This document shows, piece by piece, positions 11,594-22,088 of a stretch of 64,000 nt of DNA. The notes below the pieces were generated by a model. The model was not told the origin of the DNA, made no database searches, and saw only the letters and a program-made list of their open reading frames with translations. Position numbers and translations under genes: made by a program. Where the stretch lies: assembly GCF_905404315.1 (NCBI RefSeq), contig NC_066311.1, forward strand, positions 1,488,001-1,552,000. The letters run 5' to 3'. Within the stretch, counting starts at the first letter, position 1; the number at the start of each line of letters is the position of its first letter. This stretch comes from Leptidea sinapis. Its lineage: Eukaryota; Arthropoda; Insecta; Lepidoptera; Pieridae.

Positions 11594-11814
11594 CAAATGA
11601 TTTGAGTTTTCTTTAGTGTTAAATCCGCCAATATTTGTCTTTAAACAATTCGACACGTGTTTCGCCTCAACACGTGGCATCCTCAGGACGTGTTGTCTCG
11701 CCAAAATCTGTCACGAGACTGTAGTCTGTAGTCGTGTAGAGGCGAAACACGTGTCGAATTATTTAAAGACAAATATGGGCGGATTTATCACTACAGAAAA
11801 CTCAAATCATTTGG
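11594..11814. mobile_element. Foldback MITE with about 75-bp arms
   Basis: The left arm (11594-11668) runs from CCAAATGATTTGAGTTTTC to GACACGTGTTTCGCCTC, and the right arm (11741-11814) is its near-complement, from GAGGCGAAACACGTGTC to CTCAAATCATTTGG. A related copy is at 40557-40770. The antiparallel arms explain the frame seen at 11616-11822. Confidence 0.85.
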
Positions 11815-12080
11815 ACCTTTAAAAACTGTTTTATTAATTAAAGAAAATACTCTCCATTCCTATATCCATTAGAATCTTTAATAATGAAATTATTTTGTCG
11901 CCAAGCGCAAAAGCTTTTTGGGTGATCAATGTTCGGTGATACCTTCGAGAATTCTTTACACCGCAAACAATATAAGTTTGGGATAATCCCACAAGGTGCC
12001 GAAACCTCCCAAGACGAGTGGCGGTTTGTTACACAATCATTGCTTATGTATCTTATTGCTTATGCATTGCTTAGATATGT

Positions 12081-12494
12081 TCAAATTCAAATATTTTTAT
12101 TCCAAATAGGATGTGAGTTATGATATTTCTTACTGAAAGAAAAACTACCACCCATTTCAAAAACAATGCCTCAGGCCTGAGAAGAACGGGCGCAACAAAC
12201 TCAGCGGGCTTTTTTTTTCATAAAAACATATGGTTACAAAATAATATCGTACAATTAAACTTGTTATTTAATAGCCTGAGGGCGGTTGCTCCATTTTAAA
12301 TCAGTGGTATCATTAAGAAACTCATTTATGTTATAGTAACCTTTACCACACAAACGTATTTTAACAATTCTATGTTTGAATAACGTTATACTTTTGTTTT
12401 GAACATTTTCTGAGATCTTGTTGTAAAAGCATATACATCGCCCCACAAATGTGAAATAAAAAATGAGTATGTACCATCGACAAAATTGAATCAT
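12081..12494 (-). mobile_element. 5'-truncated copy of LINE-1 (3' end)
   Basis: The minus-strand frame carries VGRCICFYNKI.ENVQNK ... RLCGKGYYNINEFLNDTTD, clearly homologous to the C-terminus of the element at 18303-18584. It is followed by the same 3' untranslated words (AGCCCGCTGAGTTTG, TTCTTCTCAGGCCTGAGGCA) and the tail AATAAAAATATTTGAATTTG. Confidence 0.9.
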
Positions 12495-12660
12495 GACCAG
12501 CTTTTCTGATTATTATTTTCAAACTATTATAACTGTCAGGTCTATATTGGCACGAACAATTCGTGAACTGTCAGTTATTATTAAGCTATGGAAGAGCGGA
12601 GTCTTCTAACACAAGCACTATATTAAGGAGCGTCCAATCATAAATATTGATTTATGTACA

Positions 12661-13073
12661 TCCCTACTAATACTATAAATGTAAATGTAAGTTTGTTTGT
12701 TACGCTTTCACTCCTAAAGCATTAAAGCAATTTTGATGAAATTTAATAGAGAGATAGTCAAGAGCTTGGGAAAAGAAATAGGCTACCTTTTATTGCGATT
12801 AAAAAGCTTGGAGGGTTTGAAATAGGGGGTGGAAGTTTGTATGAAAGTAGGTCATTATCGAAGATGACACCATGAAAATTAGCACTTGATTAGAAATAAA
12901 TAAGATTTGTTCTAGCGTATTTAAATTTTTATCTGGATGGGTGGAAAAGGGAATGAAAGTTCTATAGTTAGGTAGCCTATAAAAATGTTATTATTAGCAA
13001 AGTGAGTAAATTCAAAAATAAATATTGCTTCACATAACTCTTGCACGCGTACGAAGACGCGGGTTAAAGATAG
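12661..13073 (+). mobile_element. Helitron-like element, degraded 3' end
   Basis: Begins A|TCCCTACTAATACTATAAATG, a common lepidopteran Helitron 5' terminus, and contains TTTTGATGAAATTTAATAGAG. The end near 13060-13073 reads ACGAAGACGCGGGTTAAAGATAGT where GCGGGCAACAGCTAGT would be expected. No coding. Confidence 0.65.
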
Positions 13074-13074
13074 T

Positions 13075-14310
13075 ACTTGATAAAGAAAACAAACTTTTTG
13101 TTCTTGTCAGTGTCTAATAAAATGATAACACTTACCTGGGAAATTTATTTTCAAGCGAATTTCAACCTCCTTTTTTGTTATGACTGTAGAAACTGTCATA
13201 AGGTGGGTCCAAATCACTGACCTGTTTAAATACCACCGGACAGGTTGTTCCTTAAGTTTGACAGCAAAGTATTTGTATCTCTTTGAAGCGCCACTCGCGA
13301 GCGTCCAGAGTACTAATTTTGACATATAATACAAATGGCTGCGAGAGAAGCGTACAGTACTCTGAAGTATTTTTACATTATGAATTAATTTCGTTCGTTT
13401 TCCGTGTTATTTATACTTCCAAGAATCAACGTAATAAAGTACACTTTTTTTTTGTAAATAGTTACCCATTATCTATTTATATTAGCTGAGGTTTTCATCA
13501 CTAGTTTTAGTACCGCAGACTCTCGCTACATGGCCAACAGCGCCAAAATGGCGAATATCAAACAGGCACAAAAGCACTTTGATAGCCGCCAGTCCAGTGG
13601 TATATAGTAAAGGTCAGTGGTCCAAATAATATATGAGTTAGCTTTCAGTCTACGAGTGCAGAACAGGAAAAAAGTACCGGGAATGTTCGATTTAAACCTA
13701 AAGTAAATACACGTTGTTTCTAGAAAACAGTTATAAAATACGCGGTCAGCGATCAAAGTAACAGAATTGTTTGAGGGGCCGCTTTGTGCCTCCACGGGCC
13801 GGCCCAACCACCGGTCTTACATAAAAGCATTCATTACAAGATCCACAATTGATAATAATTAAGCTCGTGTTACAAAGATACTTTCTTGGCAATCAAAGAA
13901 ATTCTTTTAGTAGCGAATGCAGCATTATGTACGATGTTTTATTAAAATATCATTAGTTAGGAGGTATCTTGCTGTCGCCTATGTATAGGTGTGGTAAATC
14001 TTAGATAATTTATATGTCTAGATAGTCTCTTGCTGTTAGACAACAGATTAAAAAAATTAATGAGCGTGACAAGTTACGTCTTACACTCGTGATTTGTATG
14101 ACACTTTGTGTTTGAGTGCGTGAATTGCTCAAAATAGAGGCTAGTTCTACACACAATTTTTTCGTCGTTTTACACTGCTGTCACAGTTCTATTTCGACGT
14201 ACACGACGTAATTGATCTTGTTATTGTTTACTTGTAGGTAATACTATTATTTGTAATTCTTTTGTCTTATTTAATTACAATATTAATATCCTGTTTTGAA
14301 TAAAAATATT
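13075..14310. other. No recognisable gene
   Basis: A 93-codon minus-strand frame at 13526-13807 has no start context, hallmark or conserved motif I can name. I leave it uncalled. Confidence 0.4.
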
Positions 14311-14314
14311 TGTC

Positions 14315-14475
14315 TTATTAGTCCAGTAATTTCTAACGACTCCAAAAAATAAAAAAAGAATGATCAAAATCGGTTCACCCAGTCAAAAGTTATGACGTAA
14401 CAATCATAAAAAAAATTACATTCCGAAGAAATGAACCTCCTCCTTTTTTGAAGTCGGTCGGTTAAAGACTGGTCG
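14315..14475 (+). repeat. Family G 3'-end fragment
   Basis: Carries AAAAAAAGAATGATCAAAATCGG, TTCACCCAGTC and GAACCTCCTCCTTTTTTGAAGTCGGT, the same right end as 39500-39626 and 43440-43556. Confidence 0.7.
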
Positions 14476-14568
14476 TAGTTCCGTGGATAATGTATAATGT
14501 ATGTAAGTGAACCGGCGTGGTCTCGATAACTGCCGGAAAACTTAACTGATCAACTCTATTTATGAAGA

Positions 14569-15031
14569 GACTTCAAAGGAGGAGGAGGTTCTCAATACTT
14601 CGGAATTTTTTATGTTTATTACCTCAGGACTTTCGACTGGGGAAACCGATTTTGATAATTCTTTTTTTATTTGGAAGTTAGTGCTTCCCATTGCAATTTG
14701 GACCAGATGTTACAATGGAATCCATGAGAAAACCATAAAAGTCTTAAATTTGCTTTAAGTACATGCGCGAGATATAGACGAATAAGTCAATATCACGCCA
14801 ACTGATTTCGATAATTCTTTTTTTATTGGATAGGATATACTTCATAAAGGTAGTTTGGTGAGAGTTTGGGTAGGTTCTTATAATGGGATCAATCAAAGTA
14901 ATTTTGATTGATTCCAAAAATAAAAATTATTGTAACTAGAATTAGATTTGTATGAAAATACACAATTATTTTTATACTTTTTAGTACATATTATATGTCT
15001 TTTGTTTTGGAAGTGTTTTCAAGTCGGTTAT
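14569..15031 (-). mobile_element. Family G element, minus orientation
   Basis: Bounded by GACTTCAAAGGAGGAGGAGGTTCTC on the left and GTGTTTTCAAGTCGGTT on the right, the two ends of family G in reverse order relative to 38763-39626. Internal words (TTTCGATAATTC, CATGAGAAAACCATAAAAGTC) are shared. I cannot assign it to a transposon superfamily. Confidence 0.6.
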
Positions 15032-15375
15032 TTTTTTTAACCGAAACCCAAATAGTAGTTGCACGCTTGTAGGTTGAAAAAGGCGTCGTGGTTCCCTTAA
15101 TCGACAAACTTTTCTCAGGATTCTCCCGGTGGCATTGCCAGCAGGTTAGGTTATGTAAACCTGGAAATACCACGTGGAAAACGTTTCTATCCAAAAAGCT
15201 TCGTGTGGTAAATTTGATCAACGTCGTTGGTGCCACTATCAGGAAACAGTAAATATCTCTATATAGTTTAGTTATTTGCTTTGTTCACCAGATATGTGAG
15301 TAATTCCTTAACATAAATGATATTTATTCACCACCAGCTTTAAGATAATGCCTTAGCAATTACAGTACAATTATT
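15032..15375. other. No recognisable feature
   Basis: The 81-codon minus-strand frame at 14991-15236 overlaps the family G end and is not supported as a gene. Confidence 0.35.
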
Positions 15376-15377
15376 TA

Positions 15378-15543
15378 TATTTTATTAAAAAGAGCACAAA
15401 AAAAGAATGCTGAGAGACTATCTTGCATCGCTTCTTCTCTCTCAGAGCGCCATTTGTTTCCGAAGCGGTAGTAGTATCTACTATATTAAAAATGACATCA
15501 AAAATAATTCAAAGGAATAAATTTTGAGAAAATAAATGCCTTT
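15378..15543 (+). mobile_element. LINE-I 3' end fragment
   Basis: Shares AAAAAAAGAATGCTGAGAGA, GCTTCTTCTCTCTCAGAGCGC, CGAAGCGGTAGTAGTATCTA and the ending GAGAAAATAAATGCC with 57507-57674 and 49978-50146, both of which are minus-strand copies. Confidence 0.8.
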
Positions 15544-15613
15544 TATGCTTTTTTACAAGTATTCGACATCCAAGAACAACAATATATTGCGCAATCATGG
15601 GTTGATAATGGAT

Positions 15614-15721
15614 GCTTCTATTGAGCAGTGTAATAGCTTGTTGGACTCCGCTCCTATTGAGTAAAGTAATTATTTGATAAACACTGCTTCTATTGAGCAA
15701 TCTTATAGTTTAGTTTCTGGT
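15614..15721 (+). repeat. Three 36-bp tandem units, probable ORF1 remnant
   Basis: GCTTCTATTGAGCA-type words start at 15614, 15650 and 15686, giving an exact 36-base period. Read in the plus frame they encode ASIEQ/APIE repeats with a TAA in the second unit. The position just upstream of the endonuclease suggests ORF1 or 5' sequence of LINE-1, but this is inference. Confidence 0.6.
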
Positions 15722-15840
15722 TTGGAATATGTTCCAAATTATTTAAATTAGTCAATAAGACAATACGGAACTCCTCTAGCAATATAAATACACAATGTAC
15801 AAGTAATAGTAAACATAATAATTGTAAAGTTATAAACCTG

Positions 15841-16692
15841 ATGCACCAAAATATGCAAGGATTGTTAGGTAAAGAACTGGAACTGGAGTTACTAATGAAC
15901 CATGAAAATATTGATATCTTATGTCTCACTGAACCCTGGCTTAGAAAATATGAGCTCATTTTTAACTCCAGTGGTCATCGGGTGGCAAGTGTGTTTAGCA
16001 GAGAAAAGGCAACACGTGGCGGCTCTCTTATACTTATAAGTAATTCATTTAAATTCAAAGACCGTAAAGATATTGTGGACCTCTCTGTTGAACGTACCAT
16101 TGAAATAGCCTGTGCAGAGCTTGAGTGTGCCATTGTTGCAAGCATATACAGACCTCCCGATGCACTATGTGAGTTATTTGAGAGTGTATTGGAGGAGGTT
16201 CTATCAAAATTATCAGAATCTAAGAAATATATTATGATTTGTGGTGACTTTAATATTAACTTATTAGAAAAATCCACCACAAGTATAAGATTCAAATCTT
16301 TGTTTAATTCATATAATTTATCAAATATTTTCTTAGAACCTACTAGAGTAACCAGCACCTCTAAAAGCTGTATTGATAATATTTTTACTAATTATAAACC
16401 TATTTCTCAATCAATAATTAGTAAACTGAGCTCAGACCACTTTGGTCAATTAGCCTCTTTTAATATTGAAGGAAACAAATGTACTTCAACTAAACAGTTT
16501 ATGTTTGTTCCGGTAAACAATAGGCGAATGGAGAAATATAGAGGCAATGTTTCAGAAAAACTCTCAATCTTGTATTTGAATTATAACAGTACTCCAAATG
16601 AGATGTATAGTAAGTTATTTAAAATAATTAAAACAGAGTTTGCTTCTATATTTACTTCAAAGACAGTCAACTCGGTTGGTCTTGTCATTTAA
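15841..16692 (+). pseudogene. LINE-1 apurinic/apyrimidinic-type endonuclease domain
   Basis: This 283-codon frame is the endonuclease/exonuclease/phosphatase domain that nicks target DNA for target-primed reverse transcription. Visible signatures in order are the MHQNMQGLLGKELEL start, DILCLTEPWL, GGSLILI, ASIYRPPD, the metal/phosphate motif ICGDFNIN, CIDNIFTN and the catalytic SSDHFGQLASFN. All expected EN blocks are present. The frame ends at a TAA at 16690 where the reverse transcriptase linker should continue; the continuation (RSRQRLYEIVRDHH) is visible one frame over from about 16708, so a frameshift separates EN from RT. Confidence 0.9.
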
Positions 16693-16788
16693 CAACTGGG
16701 CAACAGCTGGTATTCATAGGAGCAGACAACGGTTATATGAAATAGTGAGAGATCATCATGTAATCATGATGTATCTTTCCTTGTATAT

Positions 16789-17586
16789 ATGAAAAAATAT
16801 TCAAAATTATTTAAGAAAGTATGTACTATTGCTAAGTCAATGCATATTAGAGAAATAATTATAAATGCTTCAAATAAAATAAAAATGACTTGGAAAGTTA
16901 TTAACTGGGAATCTGGAAGAGCGAAAGACTGCAAGTTTGAATATAATCTAATAATAAACAATACAAAAATCCACTCTGAGCAGGAAGTAGCTTCTGCTTT
17001 TGAGAAATTTTTTTCTGACATTCCAGTTTCCATCTCAAGCACCCTTGTCTCCTCCACTAGTGTTGCCGAGTCACTTCTTTTGGAAAATGTTAAGGAATGT
17101 AAACAAAATTTCAAATTCAGTGTTGTTAGCCCTGCAGAAATAAGTAAAACTTTCAGATCCTTAGAAATGAAAAAAACTTCTGATATATGGGGCATATCTG
17201 TAAAAATAATAAGTTCTGTTATTGACGTCATAGCACCATATCTAGCACTAGTTTTTAATAGCTGTATTGAACATGGCGTGTTTCCTGACCTTCTGAAGTA
17301 TAGTAAAATTACACCAATATTTAAATCGGGACTCACTTCTGACCCGAATAACTATCGCCCTGTTTCGGTGTTGCCGACCCTTAGTAAAATTTTTGAAAAA
17401 AATATGCTTACTCACTTTAACACTTATAAGTTACTTCATATAAAACAATTTGGCTTTACTAGGGGACGCTCGACTACGGATGCAGGTGTTGAACTCATCA
17501 GGAATATTTTTGAGGCCTGGGAGGAATCACAGAATGCACTTGGTATCTTCTGTGATTTATCTAAGGCTTTATTTTCTATTTATTAA
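16789..17586 (+). pseudogene. LINE-1 reverse transcriptase, N-terminal half
   Basis: The frame contains the RT fingers and palm start: WGISVKII, ITPIFKSG, NNYRPVSVLPTLSKIFEK, KQFGFTRGRSTTDA, and the first catalytic Asp block FCDLSKA. It then runs into an A/T-rich segment and a stop at 17584-17586. The residues normally following DLSKAFD (for example VDH..LL..L) are missing, so about 25-30 codons appear deleted or replaced at 17567-17605. The next frame resumes at GVRGSALD. Confidence 0.88.
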
Positions 17587-17646
17587 TAAATAATAAATAA
17601 ACACTATGGTGTAAGAGGATCTGCACTCGATCTTCAGAGGGTCGAG

Positions 17647-18297
17647 GTGAATGGCAGGAGATCTCCTGGGACTCCTCTCAGTATGTGGATACCACAAGGA
17701 TCTATTCTTGGACCCTTCCTCTTCCTAATTTATATAAGTGATCTACCTAACCTTGTAGAAAAAAGACACAAGGTGGTATTGTTTGCGGATGACACTTCAC
17801 TTATATTCAAAGTGAAACGAAGCCAAGTTTTGTATGACGAAGTAAACAATGCTCTATCTGACATCGTGTACTGGTATAGCGCCAATAACTTATTGTTAAA
17901 TAATCATAAAACCAAATATATTAAATTCACCGCGCCAAATGTCAAAAATGTGGATGCGAATATTTTATTAAATGGAGAGTTGGTAAAACCAGTAGAATCT
18001 GCTATATTTCTTGGCATTACTCTTGATTCCAAATTGCAGTGGGGCCCCCATATTGAAGGATTGGCGAATAGGCTTAGTTCTGCAGCATATGCGGTTAAGA
18101 AAATTAGACGGTTAACTGACATAGATACGGCGAGATTAGTATACTTTAGTTATTTTCATAGTATTATGTCCTATGGCATATTGTTAGGGGGCAGTGCGGC
18201 CGATATTAATACTATCTTTGTGCTGCAGAAGAGGGCTATTCGCGCGATTTATAACCTAGGTCCTAAAGAATCATTAAGAGAAAAACTAAAGAAATAA
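17647..18297 (+). pseudogene. LINE-1 reverse transcriptase, C-terminal half
   Basis: Continues the palm with IPQGSILGPFLFLIYISDLP and the catalytic FADDTSLI box, then the thumb region NNLLLNNHKTKYIKF and FLGITLDSKLQWGPHIE and the connection MSYGILLGGSA, RAIYNLGPKESLREKLKK. The downstream C-terminal part is in another frame at 18303. Active-site Asp residues are intact, but the missing preceding block makes the protein incomplete. Confidence 0.9.
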
Positions 18298-18302
18298 ACA
18301 TT

Positions 18303-18584
18303 TTGACTGTTGCTTCTCAATACATTTTTGATAATCTTTTGTATGTTCATAAGCACATTGAGGAATTTTCTAGAAACTGTGACATTCATGTTGTGCCTAC
18401 TACTCGGTTGGGTCGAGTTAGTAAGTCTATTGTTGGGCGATGTATATGCTTCTACAATATGATCCCAGAAAATGTACAAAACAAATGTGTTACGAAATTT
18501 AAAAGAATTGTTAAAAAACGTTTGTGTGAGAAAGGTTATTATAGCATAAACGATTTTCTTAATGACACCACGGACTGGGAATAA
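18303..18584 (+). pseudogene. LINE-1 C-terminal domain
   Basis: The frame TVASQYIFDNLLYVHKHIEEF ... VGRCICFYNMIPENVQNKC ... FLNDTTDWE closes the ORF2 protein and is followed by the 3' untranslated region. It starts after a TAA (18295-18297) in the preceding frame, so at least one more frameshift or stop separates it from RT. It is the best template for recognising the truncated copies elsewhere. Confidence 0.88.
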
Positions 18585-18802
18585 AGTGAACACCCTCAGG
18601 CTCTTTTATTATAAATGTTTATTGTACGATTGTACGATATTACATTGTAATCCATATTTATATTTAAAAAAAAGCCCGCTGAGTTTCTTGTGCCCATTCT
18701 TCTCAGGTCTGAGGCAGTCTCTTTTGTATGGGTGGTAGATTTTGACGTTCAATAAGTGATTTTAAATCCTATTTTGAATAAAAATATTTGAATTTGAATT
18801 TG

Positions 18803-19928
18803 ATGAATCCCTAAGATTTGAGAAGCATATAAATAAAGTGATTTCCAACAGATCTCATAGATTAAAAGTTTTAAGTAGTAAGTTAATACCAAATTAGACA
18901 ATTTATAGCCACAGAATTGCGTATTCGTCTTTGTGAGGCTCTTGTTCTATCCAAGTTTAACTATACCGATACAGTGTATGGTCCGAGGTTGCTTGGTAGA
19001 ACAAGAAATTCAATACAAAGAGTACAAAATGCATGTGCTCGTTTTTGCTGGGATATACCGGCCCGACAACACATTTCTCCATACCTCAAAGAAGCAAATA
19101 TTTTAAATATGGATGCTCGTAGACGGCTTCACTTAGCCACGCTTCTTTTTGGTATTATTAAGAAAAGAACGCCAAAATATTTATATAGTAAATTGTAATG
19201 GCTAGGTCAGCGCAGCCAGTTAAATTATGAAACAAGGTTCGCATTCAATGTCCTGTCAGTTCCACTCCGTCATTCCGCCTCTTTTACAGGAATGTTTAGG
19301 TACAGAGCCACCAAGTGCTGGAATGATATACCACCACCGTTTCGCAGCTTGAAGACTGTTGGAACTTTCCGGAAAAAATTTAAAAATCTCATCCTTATGT
19401 CTTAAGTATCTGCTCACAAATTGTGTGCATAAGTCTTATATTACTTATTAAATATATCTTATTATAAATACATAATGGGATCGAAGTTTTAGTTTGTTCC
19501 TGTTGTCAATATTTCTAAAATTGCTGTTATTTTAATATTTATGTACCTATATTCTGAACAGTAGAACCTAATTTCAAAATAACATCTTTAAAAAAAAATT
19601 AATGGAACCTTTAATAAAACTAAATATATTTTTTAACAATTGTAGTTACTCAATGGGTCTGCTGAAAATCAGCACTGTGTTGGTATCATTCCAATGCAGC
19701 ATGACGCTGAGTCAGCTCCTTTTGATAACAATAACTGCTACACAGTACTTTTAAATTAAAATAATCACTATAATATTATACATAGATTTGTTTTTTTTTT
19801 ATCATTTGTATTTTTTTATGCTATAAGTTTTTAATTATTATTTTTTTACCTCTGTAAGTCTTATTAAGTATTATTCTGTGTGGTTTGTGTTTGTTATTAA
19901 TAAAGTTTTTATTCATTCATTCATTCAA
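18803..19928 (+). mobile_element. LINE-2: different CR1/L2-like LINE, 3' end with (ATTC)n tail
   Basis: Begins abruptly at the tail of LINE-1 with DESLRFEKHINKVIS-like coding, then LCEALVLSKFNYTDTVYGPRLL and RVQNACARFCWDIP (18917-19198). Another frame follows with LNYETRFAFNVLSVPLRH ... ATKCWNDIPPPFRSLKTVGTFRKKFKN (about 19217-19402). A long 3' untranslated region ends AATAAAGTTTTT then ATTC repeats at 19911-19927. Frame breaks show it is dead. Confidence 0.8.
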
Positions 19929-20155
19929 TGAAGTACCTGATCGTGTTATAAAAATGATTCATCTCCTTTCTTTTCGTGCGTCTCTTCTTCAGGAAAGACC
20001 TGTTTTTGGATTTAACAAAGTTATACCCTAATTCTATCCGTGGAGCCGTTTCCAAAATATTTTTAAGGTTACACAGACTCCGTTGTTCGTTTCTGTATAC
20101 ATCTGACCACGGACTGACCGAAGACTTAACATCTATCATCAGAATTTTATGATAT

Positions 20156-20240
20156 ATCAAGAATCCTGAGCGTCGCGGCATTGTATTGAGCAGGGCGTAT
20201 GAACAAATTGCTCGTCCTGTTACTTTTTCTCATAAAAAAA
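20156..20240 (+). repeat. Family C 3' fragment
   Basis: AAGAATCCTGAGCG, GGCATTGTATTGAGCAGGGCGTAT, then GCTCGTCCTGTTACTTT and an A-rich end; the last 85 bases of the family only. Confidence 0.75.
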
Positions 20241-20344
20241 TACCTTGACAGTTCCACCTGCAACGAGTCTGGAACAAAACAGTCTAAAGTTTAATAAAAC
20301 TGTTTGTCGGATGATTTATTTTGGTAACATTCCTAAGTCACGTT

Positions 20345-20440
20345 GAGACGCGCATACGTAGATTGGAGTGGCGCTCCCGACAGCGGGACTTGAACTCTGG
20401 ACCTCGATGTCACTACATCACATGTACCGACAGCATAAAA
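20345..20440 (-). repeat. tRNA-derived SINE fragment
   Basis: The minus strand contains GAGGTCCAGAGTTCAAGTCC followed by CGCTGTCGGGAGCGCCAC; the GTTCAAGTCC is a B-box in a T-arm. No full tRNA fold is found. Confidence 0.5.
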
Positions 20441-20900
20441 ATCCCAGTTCAACTACATAATATGTATTTGTTAAATCAAAATAATTTATCCATTTAGATC
20501 ACAAAATTACATAAATGTGAAACTTTATTATTTACTAATTGTGAAATATTAAGCTTTAATGAGCTTTAAGAAATGGTAAGAAACTTATTACTACTCTTAT
20601 TAACTTCAGCAAGTTATTCAACACAAATACTTGAAGTTTGGACGTTTGATCTTACTTGAACAAGGAACGTATATGAATGTTAATAAAAGCCTCAAAACAG
20701 ACTACAGTAGTTTTATCAACCTTAATACACACCGTAAAATAAAGGTAAAAATGTAAACATTTAAACTTGTAAAATATTTTTTATTACTTTAAACTAACCA
20801 AAAATTTAGCAGAGCTCGCGATGAGAGAATCAACCAGTCATCACAAGCAAGAAACTTTCATGAGCATGACGCAAAGACCAGCCGTCTTCACCTCAGCCTA
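20441..20900. other. No recognisable feature
   Basis: AT-rich; no hallmark. Confidence 0.35.
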
Positions 20901-20925
20901 CCCCCCAGCCTAATAAATAGGTAAT

Positions 20926-21300
20926 GGTAACTGTTTGGTGGTCTCAGTATGGTGTTATTCACTATAGCTTTCTCCGATCTGGTCAAGCAATAACGGCAGA
21001 TGTCTATTGTGCCGAACTCCGAACATTGATAGCAACACTAGTAGTGAAACAGCCCTGACTCATAAATCTATCTTCATCATTATTACTCCATAATAACGCG
21101 AGACCTCATACAGCACGAGAAACCGTTTTATTATTTATGCTACAAGAACTGCAATTAGAAACCATTCGTCACCCTCCATATTTTGCGACCTTGCTCCAAT
21201 GGACGACCATTTTTTACGTGACTTGGACAATAAACAAATCTTATGTATAACTGTTTCTGTGATAATGTATATTGGAAATTGAAAAAAAAAGAATCGGCAT
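20926..21300 (+). pseudogene. mariner transposase relic (second lineage)
   Basis: Frame pieces read VTVWWSQYGVIHYSFLRSGQAITADVYCAEL, a stop at about 21058, then LLHNNARPHTARETV ... LETIRHPPYF, a one-base shift, and DLAPMDDHFLRDLDN. These are the mariner central and C-terminal blocks. The second catalytic Asp (normally HDNA) is Asn here, so catalysis would be lost even without the stop and frameshift. The N-terminal DNA-binding part is not found upstream. Confidence 0.85.
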
Positions 21301-21738
21301 CTCAATCCAACCCACTCTCATGCCGCCAATACGAGAGCCAGTGTCCCTAACGAATCTATCTGCTTATAGTGAAAGTGACTGAATGCAGGTTTGATTAAGA
21401 AAATATGTTTCAAATTTTTATTCTGTCGGTACATGCGCACACGCATGAGAACGGGAGCCGTTCGTGACGTGCGCAGCGTGACGCCAATCTCTTCACATCA
21501 GCCTGTCCGCTCGCGATACCTGCAATGCGATAAACAAATACTGTGTACCAGTTTATATCGTTCTTGCTGTAGCTTTTGACTTGTGCGAATGCAAAAGTCT
21601 TTCGATAATTATTTAGGACTGTATGACACCGATTTCTTTTCTCTCTTAGTTCTATAAATATTGAAGTTCTATAAGTATCTAAAAAAATATATTACAAACA
21701 CACACAAAGATGAATGAGCTCCCTTGTTTGATATTTCC
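21301..21738. other. No recognisable feature
   Basis: A locally GC-richer patch at 21430-21520 (several CG dinucleotides) carries no frame or repeat that I can place. Confidence 0.35.
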
Positions 21739-21906
21739 ATGAAGATACGACATGGGTAGGTAGGTTCACCTTCAAAAAAAGCGCGTACTCTTTTATAAAA
21801 GGGCAATGATTCCTGTGATTCCCCTGGTGTTGCAAGAGAATGTAGGCGGCGGTGATCACGCAACACCAGGTGACCCACTCGTTTGTCATCGTTTCCCATA
21901 AATAAG
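21739..21906 (+). mobile_element. LINE-A 3' fragment
   Basis: Begins in GATACGACATGGGTA, continues with CACCTTCAAAAAAAGCGCGTAC, and has the tail GGCGGCGGTGATCACGCAACACC. Coding equivalent of the last 40 codons plus 3' tail. Confidence 0.85.
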
Positions 21907-22088
21907 GTGCTTACCGGCGTTAAGGTACCCACCCTGAACATCGTTTTCATTTCTTACTAGACTGTCCGAGAACATTCAAAAATTATTCATACTTGTATTA
22001 ATAGAAGCACCTGTTTAGTTAAGTCATTCAGTAAGTAAGCGTTTATCGCTCATTCAGGTGAAGTGAGCACTCGGGGCGATACCTTTAT

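Larger units (their letters stand above)
15611..18802 (+). mobile_element. LINE-1: decayed jockey/CR1-type non-LTR retrotransposon
   Basis: An element of about 3.2 kb: a possible ORF1 end (15611-15750), an apurinic endonuclease frame, a broken reverse transcriptase frame, a C-terminal domain, a short 3' untranslated region and the tail AATAAAAATATTTGAATTTGAATTTG ending near 18802 instead of a plain poly-A. Truncated copies of its 3' end are at 12081, 50899 and 61470 on the minus strand. Frameshifts near 16685 and 16770, and a deletion near 17570-17605, make it inactive. Confidence 0.9.

Noticed and set aside
13526..13807. 93-codon minus-strand frame with a hydrophobic end
   Set aside because: No start context, splice sites or homology I can recognise; composition like the flanks.
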